Source: Halomonas sp. A40-4 | GTDB lineage: Bacteria; Pseudomonadota; Gammaproteobacteria; Pseudomonadales; Halomonadaceae | DNA length: 64,000 nucleotides | Assembly: GCF_015767635.1 (NCBI RefSeq) | Contig: NZ_CP065230.1 | Location: 1,054,001-1,118,000, forward strand | Reading direction: 5' to 3' | Translations under genes and position numbers: made by a program | Notes under the pieces: model-generated | What the model saw: the letters and a program-made list of their open reading frames with translations, nothing else | Databases searched by the model: none | What the model was told of the DNA's origin: nothing | Shown: one piece after another, positions 1 through 7,303 of the stretch | Layout of the letters: every line of letters begins with the position of its first letter | Position numbering within the stretch: position 1 is the first letter of the stretch

Positions 1-1
1 G

Positions 2-97
2 CCAAGTGAGGAGCGTTTCTGGCTCGTAAGGCCCAGCCGTCGTATCGTGAGCGAAGACGCTGAAACGGTATGGCAGTGGTTGATAAAAGCGATTTAG
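2..97 (+). CDS. C-terminal end of a probable LysR-family regulator (partial)
   Basis: An open frame enters from the left edge and stops with TAG at 95-97. It encodes about 31 residues. The segment ERFWLVRPSRRIV followed by an acidic, Trp-containing helix resembles the last strand and helix of LysR substrate-binding domains. The next gene starts 15 bases later on the same strand. Only the tail is visible, so the family call is an inference from a short stretch. Confidence 0.4.
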   Translation, partial: PSEERFWLVRPSRRIVSEDAETVWQWLIKAI

Positions 98-112
98 CAG
101 GAGAGTCAAACG

Positions 113-412
113 ATGCCCCGGCCCGAACTACTCGAACAGATCTATACCATTGTCGATCAGATACCGGCGGGGCGGGTCACGACCTACGGGCGGATTGCGG
201 CAATGACCGAAGGGGCGACCCCACGCATGGTGGGGTCTGCCATGCGCCACTTGCCGGACGGTCACCAGTTGCCCTGGCACCGGGTCATTGCCGCATCGTT
301 GAAACTGGCCGACCACGGCGGCGCGGCCCGCCAGCATCAAAAACTACGCGATGAAGGCGTCGCGTTTGATGCCAAGGGGCGCGTCCCTGCGCACCTTGTC
401 TGGCCTGATTGA
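113..412 (+). CDS. Alkyltransferase-like protein (ATL, MGMT-fold, Trp for Cys)
   Basis: This 99-residue protein has only the C-terminal DNA-binding half of O6-methylguanine-DNA methyltransferase. The active-site PCHRV motif reads PWHRV (Trp55 in place of the alkyl-accepting Cys), which defines alkyltransferase-like proteins such as E. coli YbaZ. These cannot transfer alkyl groups but bind and flip O6-alkylguanine and hand the lesion to nucleotide excision repair. The conserved TTYG segment (residues 23-26) and the RMVGSAM recognition helix are present. A GGAGAG ribosome site lies just upstream of the ATG. Confidence 0.9.
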   Translation: MPRPELLEQIYTIVDQIPAGRVTTYGRIAAMTEGATPRMVGSAMRHLPDGHQLPWHRVIAASLKLADHGGAARQHQKLRDEGVAFDAKGRVPAHLVWPD

Positions 413-430
413 TCAGGCAGTCGCCCGGAT

Positions 431-509
431 CGGAACAGCCCTCCGCGGGGGCGCTGTGAGCCCATCCCTGGGCGCTACATTCGCCATCCGTGGGCGAATA
501 ACCCCCGCT
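431..509 (+). repeat. Dispersed palindromic intergenic repeat, copy 1
   Basis: An element of about 78 bp fills the gap between two convergent genes. Its reverse complement recurs at about 80% identity at 44414-44494, also between convergent genes. Both ends carry a GCGGGGG / CCCCCGC inverted repeat, and an internal palindrome TTCGCCAT..ATGGCGAA is perfect in the second copy. This fits a REP-like transcript-end element. Identity was judged by eye. Confidence 0.7.
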
Positions 510-560
510 TCGAGCTGATTCCGATCCTACGGAGTGCTTGAAGCTTAAGCTGACTTCAAA

Positions 561-2129
561 TCAGTCATCGAGATTGGCGCCTGACTTCCAGGACCAGTCG
601 CGCCAGCGAAGGTCGAAGAGATCCTTGCGGCGGTCTTTCAGGTTGGTCACCGAGCCTTCGGCGCGCACCACGGTCAGGCGAGTCAGGTCCAGGTCCGAGA
701 AGAAGATCATCTCGGTATTGGGCGTGGTTTCCGCCAGCACCGCGTCGTGGGGGAAGGCAAAGTCGGACGGCGAGAACACCGCCGACTGTGCGTACTGGAT
801 GTCCAGGTTCTCGATCGACGGCAGGTTGCCGACGCTGCCGCACAGCACCACGTAGCACTCGTTTTCGATGGCGCGCGCCTGGGCGCAATGGCGCACCCGC
901 AGGTAGCCGTTCTTGGTGTCGGTCCAGAAAGGCACAAACAGAATGTCCATGTCCTGATCAGCCAGCAGGCGGCCCAGTTCAGGGAACTCCACGTCGTAGC
1001 AGATCAGAATGCCTACACGGCCTGCGTCGGTATCGAACACCTGCAGATCGTCACCGCCTTCGATGACCCAGTCGCGTCGCTCTTGGGGCGTGATATGCAG
1101 TTTCGACTGCTTCTCGATGCTGCCATCGCGGTGAAGCAGGTAGGTGATGTTATACAGCCGGTCATCCTCGCCGGCCTCGATCATCGAGCCGCCGATAATA
1201 TTGATGTTGTAGGACACCGCCATCCGCGACAGCTCGGCGACAAAACGCTCGGTAAAGCCCGCCAGAAAGCGAATCGCGCCCATCTGGTCCTGCTGGGCTT
1301 CACGGTCCTGCAGCCCCATCAGCGGCGCGTTGAACAGCTCGGGGAAGACAGCAAAGTCACTTTGGTAATCCGACAGCGCGTCCACAAAGTACTCGATCTG
1401 CTGTAATGCGGCTTCCACGGAAGAGAACTCGCGCATCTGCCATTGCACTGCCCCCACACGCACTTGTGTCGGACGGGTGTCCAGCACGCTTTCCGCGGGC
1501 TCGAAGAGAATATTGTTCCACTCAAGCAGCGTGGCGTAGCCCCGGGACTGCTCGTCTTCCGGCAGGTATTTGCGCAGCAGGCGCTTGACCTGGAAGTCGT
1601 TAGCCAACTGGAACGACAGAATCGGGTCGTAAATCTCTTTACGCGATACTTTGTCGATGTACTGGGCCGGGGACAACTCATCGGAATGCTGGTGGTATTC
1701 GGGAATTCGCCCACCCGCCAGAATGGCACGCAGGTTATGCGAACGGCACAGTTCCTTGCGCGCCTCGTAAAGGCGGCGGCCCAGGCGGTAGCCGCGATAG
1801 TCGGGATGAATCAGCACATCCAGGCCGTACATGGCATCGCCATCCTGATCATTGCGGATGATTTCACGATGGCCGATCAGGTCGTCGTACTTGTGCGGGT
1901 TGGAAAACTCGTCGTAATCCACCTGAACGGTCAGCGCCACGCCAACCAGGATTCCGTCGTCCTCGATAGCGATCTGGCCATCAGGAAACTCCTGGATCAG
2001 TTTATCGATCGTAAGCTTCGGCCAGGCACCCCCGATATCGTGATACACCGCATCCATCAATGACTTCAGCTGTTCATAGTCATCGCTTGTCAGGTTGCGG
2101 AGATTAAGGTGCAGTTCTTCTAGGGACAT
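561..2129 (-). CDS. GNAT acetyltransferase / carbon-nitrogen hydrolase fusion
   Basis: The 522-residue protein has two parts. Residues 1-210 are a GNAT N-acetyltransferase-like domain with the acetyl-CoA loop region PDYRGYRLGRRLYE (about 110-123). Residues 220-510 are a nitrilase-superfamily hydrolase with the Glu-Lys-Cys triad visible: Glu264 in VFPELF, Lys343 in SKLHITPQE and Cys377 in ILICYDVEFPE. Such fusions are known in bacteria but substrates are generally unassigned; an amide or an omega-amidase-like substrate is possible. It is monocistronic and convergent with the ATL gene. The start is the first ATG of the frame. Confidence 0.88.
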   Translation of the reverse strand: MSLEELHLNLRNLTSDDYEQLKSLMDAVYHDIGGAWPKLTIDKLIQEFPDGQIAIEDDGILVGVALTVQVDYDEFSNPHKYDDLIGHREIIRNDQDGDAMYGLDVLIHPDYRGYRLGRRLYEARKELCRSHNLRAILAGGRIPEYHQHSDELSPAQYIDKVSRKEIYDPILSFQLANDFQVKRLLRKYLPEDEQSRGYATLLEWNNILFEPAESVLDTRPTQVRVGAVQWQMREFSSVEAALQQIEYFVDALSDYQSDFAVFPELFNAPLMGLQDREAQQDQMGAIRFLAGFTERFVAELSRMAVSYNINIIGGSMIEAGEDDRLYNITYLLHRDGSIEKQSKLHITPQERRDWVIEGGDDLQVFDTDAGRVGILICYDVEFPELGRLLADQDMDILFVPFWTDTKNGYLRVRHCAQARAIENECYVVLCGSVGNLPSIENLDIQYAQSAVFSPSDFAFPHDAVLAETTPNTEMIFFSDLDLTRLTVVRAEGSVTNLKDRRKDLFDLRWRDWSWKSGANLDD

Positions 2130-2222
2130 GCATTACCCTTTGTGTGAAAACCATCGTGTCATGATAACACTCTCGATCGATGAGCTGTGACAATGGCTCT
2201 ACCTTTGTCGCTCGGCGCCAAC

Positions 2223-2252
2223 AAAAAACCCCGGCTAGACGCCGGGGCTTTT
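2223..2252 (-). terminator. Rho-independent terminator of the acidic-protein gene
   Basis: Read on the minus strand, a 7-bp GCCCCGG-type stem with a 5-base loop is followed by six T residues. It lies about 22 bases after the stop of the gene at 2275-2595. Confidence 0.85.
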
Positions 2253-2274
2253 ACAAGGTGACAAGAGTGGGTGA

Positions 2275-2595
2275 TCAATCTTCGGGGTCGTTTGCCGAGT
2301 CGACACCGTTGTCTTCAGCGACTTCACCGTCTTCCAACTGTCCCTCAGGCTCTGTCGTACCGTCATCCGGGTCGTTGGCACTCTCTGTGATATTCTCATC
2401 TTCTACTACGGCGTCATCAGACATCATTGCATCTGGTTCGGACTGACCGTCAGAAGGATCATTGGCGGAATCGACGCTTGCTTCCGCTTCGTTCATTTCA
2501 TGATCTTTCATGTCTTCATGATGTTCGGCGAATGCCATTCCTGACATCAAGCCAAATGTACCTACCAGCGCGACTGTCCTAATTACGTTTTTCAT
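2275..2595 (-). CDS. Small acidic exported protein with SANDP repeats
   Basis: The 106-residue product starts with a clear Sec signal peptide (MKNVIRT then a hydrophobic stretch, probable cleavage after AFA at residue 23). The mature part is extremely rich in Asp and Glu and contains three copies of the motif SANDP, spaced about 30 residues apart. Two are followed by D-G loops (DPSDG, DPDDG). No known domain was recognised. A role in cation or compatible-ion binding in the periplasm of a halophile is only a guess. It has its own terminator and appears monocistronic. Confidence 0.75.
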   Translation of the reverse strand: MKNVIRTVALVGTFGLMSGMAFAEHHEDMKDHEMNEAEASVDSANDPSDGQSEPDAMMSDDAVVEDENITESANDPDDGTTEPEGQLEDGEVAEDNGVDSANDPED

Positions 2596-2703
2596 GGCAA
2601 ATCCTTATGATCTGGTTGAGTGCTTTATCATCCAAAGATGTTTTTTCAATGAATGTACGTACAAGTTTAGTAGGGATATTTTTTTTTACAAGTATGAATT
2701 TCA

Positions 2704-3624
2704 TTAGCTGCGTTTACGTATGGCAGCACCTTCTCTCTTAAAGCCTTGGGCCAAGGGCTGGGTCAACGTTTGCGCCATGATGACGCCCGCCAGTATCAGC
2801 AGGCCACCGATAAAGTGGAAGCCCGCCACCTGCTCGCCCAGAAACGCCATGGCGATGAGGGCGCTGAAAAGTGGCATCAGGTTGATGAAAATACTCGCCT
2901 GGCTGGCGCCTATTTGGCGGACGGCACGCATCCATAAAAAGGTGGTGATGATCGATGCGGGAATACCCGCGTAGAGGATGAGTCCAATGTTTTGGCTATC
3001 CACCGGCGTCATTGGCCCCATCAAGTAAGGTGGCAGCAGTAACAGCACGGCAAAGCACACCTGGGCGTAAAGCATGACCCAGGGTGGCAACTTCATCGAC
3101 CAGCGCTTGAGCATGACGCCGTAAAGCGCATAGCAGGTGGCTGCTACCACCATCAGTGCGTCACCATAGACGACCTCCAGCTGTAGCAGCGAAAGCGGGT
3201 TGCCGCGACCCAGCAGGACGGTCACGCCGATAAACGCCAGGATCCCGCCTGCCACACCTCCACGGGTCGGCGGCTCGCGTAGAATCAATGCGCTCAACAG
3301 CACGGTCAGCAGTGGCACCATTGCCGCCAGTATGCCCATGTTGGTGGCGCTGGTGGTTTCCGCGGCGACATAGGCCAAGCCTTGCCAAAGGCCCATGCCC
3401 AGAAGCCCCAACAAAGCCAGTTTTGGCCAGTGGCGGCGGATTTCCTCACGGTGGCGTATGGCAGCGGGCAGCACAAAAGGCGTCATCACCACCAGTGCCA
3501 GCAGCCAGCGCAAAAACGCGATGCTGCTCGGTGCAATGGCGCCCACGGTGAGCTGGTTGATGGTCATGTTGCCCGACCAGATCAGCACAGTGGTCAGCGG
3601 CGCTAAAAAATACATCAATGGCAT
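2704..3624 (-). CDS. EamA/DMT-superfamily transporter
   Basis: This 306-residue integral membrane protein has about ten predicted hydrophobic segments arranged as two EamA repeats. The first includes the early NMTINQLTVGAIAP segment and the second carries GASQASIFINLMPLFSALIA. Drug/metabolite transporters of this family usually export amino acids or other small metabolites; the substrate here cannot be inferred. An AAGGGA sequence 8 bases upstream of the ATG is a plausible ribosome site. A second ATG three codons downstream is possible. Confidence 0.88.
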   Translation of the reverse strand: MPLMYFLAPLTTVLIWSGNMTINQLTVGAIAPSSIAFLRWLLALVVMTPFVLPAAIRHREEIRRHWPKLALLGLLGMGLWQGLAYVAAETTSATNMGILAAMVPLLTVLLSALILREPPTRGGVAGGILAFIGVTVLLGRGNPLSLLQLEVVYGDALMVVAATCYALYGVMLKRWSMKLPPWVMLYAQVCFAVLLLLPPYLMGPMTPVDSQNIGLILYAGIPASIITTFLWMRAVRQIGASQASIFINLMPLFSALIAMAFLGEQVAGFHFIGGLLILAGVIMAQTLTQPLAQGFKREGAAIRKRS

Positions 3625-3695
3625 AGCACATTCCCTTAAAACAGTCCCTTATCGTTAGCCGGGTAATGTGACGCCCTTTTGCTGAGTGGGCAAGG

Positions 3696-3786
3696 CCCTT
3701 TCACCTGAGCCTATCACCAGAACCTGTCATCAGAGCCTACCATCAGGCCTTGCCAGCAAGACTTGTTATCAGGGCTTGTTATCAGG
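3696..3786 (+). repeat. Seven degenerate 13-bp tandem direct repeats
   Basis: Seven consecutive 13-bp units with consensus close to RCCTGTCATCAGR run head to tail without spacer. The last two (ACTTGTTATCAGG, GCTTGTTATCAGG) differ at one base. The array lies in the gap between the divergent EamA and fadH genes. 13 bp is not a multiple of three, which argues against coding. It may be an operator array or a slippage product. Confidence 0.75.
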
Positions 3787-3862
3787 ACCGGGGCTGTACG
3801 TGACGGGCAGGATGTCATACGCTTGTTTGAATAATCATCAAATAACCCTCTGGAGAACCGTG

Positions 3863-5884
3863 ATGACTCGTGCGCCTGCCTATCCGCATCTTTTCCGTCC
3901 GATCAGACTGGGGCATTTAACGCTGCCAAATCGGGTATTGATGGGCTCCATGCACACCAACCTGGAAGAAGCGCCCAATGGCTTTGAGCGCTTGGCCGCG
4001 TTTTACGCCGAGCGTGCGCGTGCCGGGGTTGGCCTGATCGTGACCGGGGGCATTGCCCCCAATGCCGAGGGCGCGGTATTTCAGGGGGCGAATGCGCTGA
4101 CCGAAACATCGCAGTTGGCGGAGCACCGTCATGTCGTCGACGCCGTTCATGCGGAGGGAGGGCATCTCTGCATGCAGATTCTGCATGCCGGCCGCTATGC
4201 GTACTCCCCTGAACTGGTCGCGCCATCGGCGATCCAGGCCCCGATCAATCCCTTTACACCGCGCGCGCTGACCAGCGATGAGGTCGAGCAGCAAATTGCC
4301 GACTACGTGCGCTGTGCCAATCTCGCCCAGCAGGCGGGCTACGATGGCGTTGAGGTGATGGGCTCCGAGGGCTATCTGATCAATCAGTTTATCTGCCAGC
4401 GCACCAATCAGCGCGACGACGAATGGGGCGGTGACTTTGAGCGGCGGATCCGCTTTCCCATCGAAATCGTCAAACGCATCCGCGCCGCCGTGGGTGAGCG
4501 GTGCCTGGTGATTTTCCGCCTGTCGATGATTGACCTGGTGGAGGAGGGCAGCTCCTGGGAAGAAGTCGTTGCCCTGGGAAAAGCCATTGAAGCTGCCGGT
4601 GCCGACGTGATCAATACCGGCATTGGCTGGCACGAGGCCCGGGTGCCGACCATTGTCACCAGCGTTCCCCGGGCGGCGTTCAGCGAAGTGACCAGGCGAA
4701 TGAAGGGGGCGCTTTCGATTCCGCTGATCACTACCAATCGCATCAACATGCCGGAGGTGGCAGAGCGGGTGCTCGCCGAAGGGCATGCGGACATGGTTTC
4801 GATGGCGCGGCCGTTTCTTGCCGACCCGGAATGGGTACGCAAGGCCGAAGCGGGGCTGGCCGACGAGATCAACACCTGTATCGCCTGCAATCAGGCCTGT
4901 CTGGATCACACCTTTGCGGGCAAGCTGACCTCCTGCCTGGTGAATCCTCGCGCCTGCCATGAAACCGAACTGACGCTTGAGCCTGCCCGCACGGCGAAGC
5001 GGGTCGCGGTGGTCGGCGGCGGCCCGGCGGGCCTGGCGACAGCCGTGGAGGCGGCTCGCCGCGGCCATGCCGTCGTGCTGTTTGAACGTCGTGGCGAGCT
5101 CGGCGGGCAGTTCAATTACGCCCGCAAGATCCCCGGCAAAGAGGAGTTCAACGAAACGCTGCGTTACTACCGCGTGATGCTGGAAAAGCATGCCGTGGAG
5201 GTTCGCTTGAACACCGACGCCACGGTCGACGCGTTAACGGACTTCGATGACGTGGTGATTGCCACCGGCGTCATGCCCCGTGAACTGACGCTGCCCGGTG
5301 CCGACCATCCCAAGGTGCTGAGCTATGCTGAAGCGATTGAACGCCCTGAGCGCGTTGGCTCAACCGTCGCGGTGATTGGGGCGGGCGGTATCGGCTTTGA
5401 TGTGTCCGAGCTGTTGGCGCATCAGGCGCATCCGACGCTCGATCTGGCTGCATGGTGTGACGAATGGGGGGTGGATCTGGCGATGGACGCAAGGGGGGGC
5501 TTGAAAGCACCCGCGCCGCCCGCGTCGCCAAGAGAGATCGTCATGCTCCAGCGTAAAACTTCCAAGCCGGGCAAATACCTGGGCAAGACCACCGGTTGGG
5601 TGCATCGCGCGTCGCTTAAACAGCGCGGCGTCAAAACCCTCACCGGCTGTGAGTACCTCAAGATCGACGACGACGGTCTACACATCCGCCAAGAAGGGCA
5701 GAACCAGGTGCTCGACGTTGCTTCCATCGTGGTCTGTGCTGGCCAGGAGTCGGTGCGCGATTTGATCGTGCCGCTGGAGCAGTCGGGGCACCGCGTGCAC
5801 GTGATCGGCGGCGCCGATGAAGCCGCCGAGCTCGATGCCAAACGCGCCATTGATCAGGGCACCCGCCTGGCGGCTTCCTTATAA
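3863..5884 (+). CDS. fadH: NADPH-dependent 2,4-dienoyl-CoA reductase
   Basis: The 673-residue protein matches the length of E. coli FadH (672). The N-terminal TIM barrel of the old-yellow-enzyme family carries FMN. A cysteine cluster C-x2-C-x3-C-x11-C (CIACNQAC...SC) binds a 4Fe-4S centre. The C-terminal half has the dinucleotide-binding motif VAVVGGGPAGLATA for FAD/NADPH. It reduces 2,4-dienoyl-CoA intermediates in beta-oxidation of polyunsaturated fatty acids. The frame is open from 3686, but I place the start at 3863, where TGGAG precedes the ATG and the conserved N-terminus begins; upstream codons run through the 13-bp repeat array. Confidence 0.93.
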   Translation: MTRAPAYPHLFRPIRLGHLTLPNRVLMGSMHTNLEEAPNGFERLAAFYAERARAGVGLIVTGGIAPNAEGAVFQGANALTETSQLAEHRHVVDAVHAEGGHLCMQILHAGRYAYSPELVAPSAIQAPINPFTPRALTSDEVEQQIADYVRCANLAQQAGYDGVEVMGSEGYLINQFICQRTNQRDDEWGGDFERRIRFPIEIVKRIRAAVGERCLVIFRLSMIDLVEEGSSWEEVVALGKAIEAAGADVINTGIGWHEARVPTIVTSVPRAAFSEVTRRMKGALSIPLITTNRINMPEVAERVLAEGHADMVSMARPFLADPEWVRKAEAGLADEINTCIACNQACLDHTFAGKLTSCLVNPRACHETELTLEPARTAKRVAVVGGGPAGLATAVEAARRGHAVVLFERRGELGGQFNYARKIPGKEEFNETLRYYRVMLEKHAVEVRLNTDATVDALTDFDDVVIATGVMPRELTLPGADHPKVLSYAEAIERPERVGSTVAVIGAGGIGFDVSELLAHQAHPTLDLAAWCDEWGVDLAMDARGGLKAPAPPASPREIVMLQRKTSKPGKYLGKTTGWVHRASLKQRGVKTLTGCEYLKIDDDGLHIRQEGQNQVLDVASIVVCAGQESVRDLIVPLEQSGHRVHVIGGADEAAELDAKRAIDQGTRLAASL

Positions 5885-6023
5885 CGTTGAAATGGCGATA
5901 GACTGTTTACCCCACCCGTTAGCCAACCTGGCGGGTGATGACGATGCAGGTGGCACCCAGCCTGCGTCGTTTGACTGTCAGATAAAGGTCTATCCACAAG
6001 GACTCGCCACAAGGACTATCGCC

Positions 6024-7067
6024 ATGACCTCGGAGTGTACCCCACGATTTTTGGCCAGTGATAATACCTCCGGTATTTGCCCGGAAGCCATGGAGTATCT
6101 GCTGGAAGCCAATCAAGCCGATGATCTAGCCTACGGCAACGACCGCTGGACAGCCCGCGCCGCCGATCGTTTTCGCGACATGTTCGACTTCGACTGTGAC
6201 GTCTTTTTTGTCTTCAACGGTACCGCTGCCAATTCACTGGCCCTCTCCGCGATGGGGCGTAGCTACCACAGTGTGATCTGCCACGAGCTGGCCCACATTG
6301 AAACCGACGAATGCGGTGGCCCCGAGTTCTTTTCCAACGGTGCCAAGCTGCTGACGTCGCCGGGTGCCAACGGCAAGTTGACCCCGGAAGGCATTGAAGC
6401 GCTGGTCACCAAGCGCAGCGATATTCACTACCCAAAACCCAAGGTCATTTCGCTGACCCAGGCCACTGAAGTCGGCACGGTCTATTCCCGGGAGGAGCTT
6501 CTGGCCATTCGCGCCATGGCGGATAAGTACGACCTGCGCCTGCATATGGACGGCGCCCGCTTTGCCAACGCCTGCGCCAGTCTGGACGCCACCCCGGCCG
6601 AGCTGACCTGGCAGGTGGGTGTCGATGCGCTGTGTTTCTCGGGTACCAAAAACGGCTTAGCGTTCGGTGAGGCGATTCTGTTCTTCAACCGGGAGCTGGC
6701 CGAAGATTTCTCCTACCGCTGCAAACAGGCAGGCCAACTGGCGTCCAAAATGCGTTTTGTCTCCGCGCCCTGGCTGGGATTGCTGGAAAGCGGTGCCTGG
6801 TTGACCAATGCCCAGCACGCCAATGCCATGGCGCGCTACCTGTCTGACGGCCTGCAGGCGTTGCCCGGCGTGTCGCTGATGTTTCCGACGCAGGCCAACA
6901 GCGTCTTCGTTGAATTGCCGCCCCGTGCCATCGAAGCGTTGAAAGCCAGAGACTGGACCTTCTATACCTTCATTGGCGCCGGCGGAGCACGGTTTGTCTG
7001 CGCCTGGAACACCACCGTTGAATTACTCGACCAGTTGCTGAACGATATCCAGGAAGTGCTTGAATAG
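6024..7067 (+). CDS. ltaE: Low-specificity L-threonine aldolase (PLP)
   Basis: This is a 347-residue fold-type I PLP enzyme of the beta-eliminating lyase family. Asp176 in LHMDGARFAN contacts the pyridine nitrogen, and Lys209 in FSGTKNG is the Schiff-base lysine. It cleaves L-threonine/allo-threonine to glycine and acetaldehyde. The frame is open from 5817, overlapping fadH, but the conserved protein begins at MTSECTPRFLASDNTSG; AAGGA 8 bases upstream of this ATG supports 6024. A 139-bp gap separates it from fadH, so co-transcription is possible but not required. Confidence 0.9.
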   Translation: MTSECTPRFLASDNTSGICPEAMEYLLEANQADDLAYGNDRWTARAADRFRDMFDFDCDVFFVFNGTAANSLALSAMGRSYHSVICHELAHIETDECGGPEFFSNGAKLLTSPGANGKLTPEGIEALVTKRSDIHYPKPKVISLTQATEVGTVYSREELLAIRAMADKYDLRLHMDGARFANACASLDATPAELTWQVGVDALCFSGTKNGLAFGEAILFFNRELAEDFSYRCKQAGQLASKMRFVSAPWLGLLESGAWLTNAQHANAMARYLSDGLQALPGVSLMFPTQANSVFVELPPRAIEALKARDWTFYTFIGAGGARFVCAWNTTVELLDQLLNDIQEVLE

Positions 7068-7303
7068 ACCCATACCCGTTAACGGATTCCCTGGCGCCGC
7101 CGTTCTGGCGGCGCTGTGCGTTGGGCCTGTCAACGCAACTAATCTTCCCCTCTTATGCTCATAATATTAACGCCGCAGCGTTGAAGTTTGAGTCATCACA
7201 TTTTGCTAATGCTGACTATGCTGATAAGCGACACCTCGTTCGGCATATCGCACCGATGTTGATTGGCTGGCGACTGCCTGGGGATGGGCTACAGGAGAGT
7301 TCC

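Noticed and set aside
3686-3862. N-terminal extension of fadH through the 13-bp repeats
   Set aside because: The extra 59 codons translate the non-codon-periodic repeat array, have no ribosome site and are not part of the family; ATG 3863 has TGGAG and the conserved start.
5817-6023. N-terminal extension of threonine aldolase overlapping fadH
   Set aside because: The 69 extra residues are not conserved-looking, and ATG 6024 has a good ribosome site and gives the family length.
7094-7114. GCGCCGCC / GGCGGCGC hairpin after threonine aldolase as a terminator
   Set aside because: The stem is strong but is followed by TGTGCGTTGG with no T tract. It may act in termination, but I cannot support it as Rho-independent.
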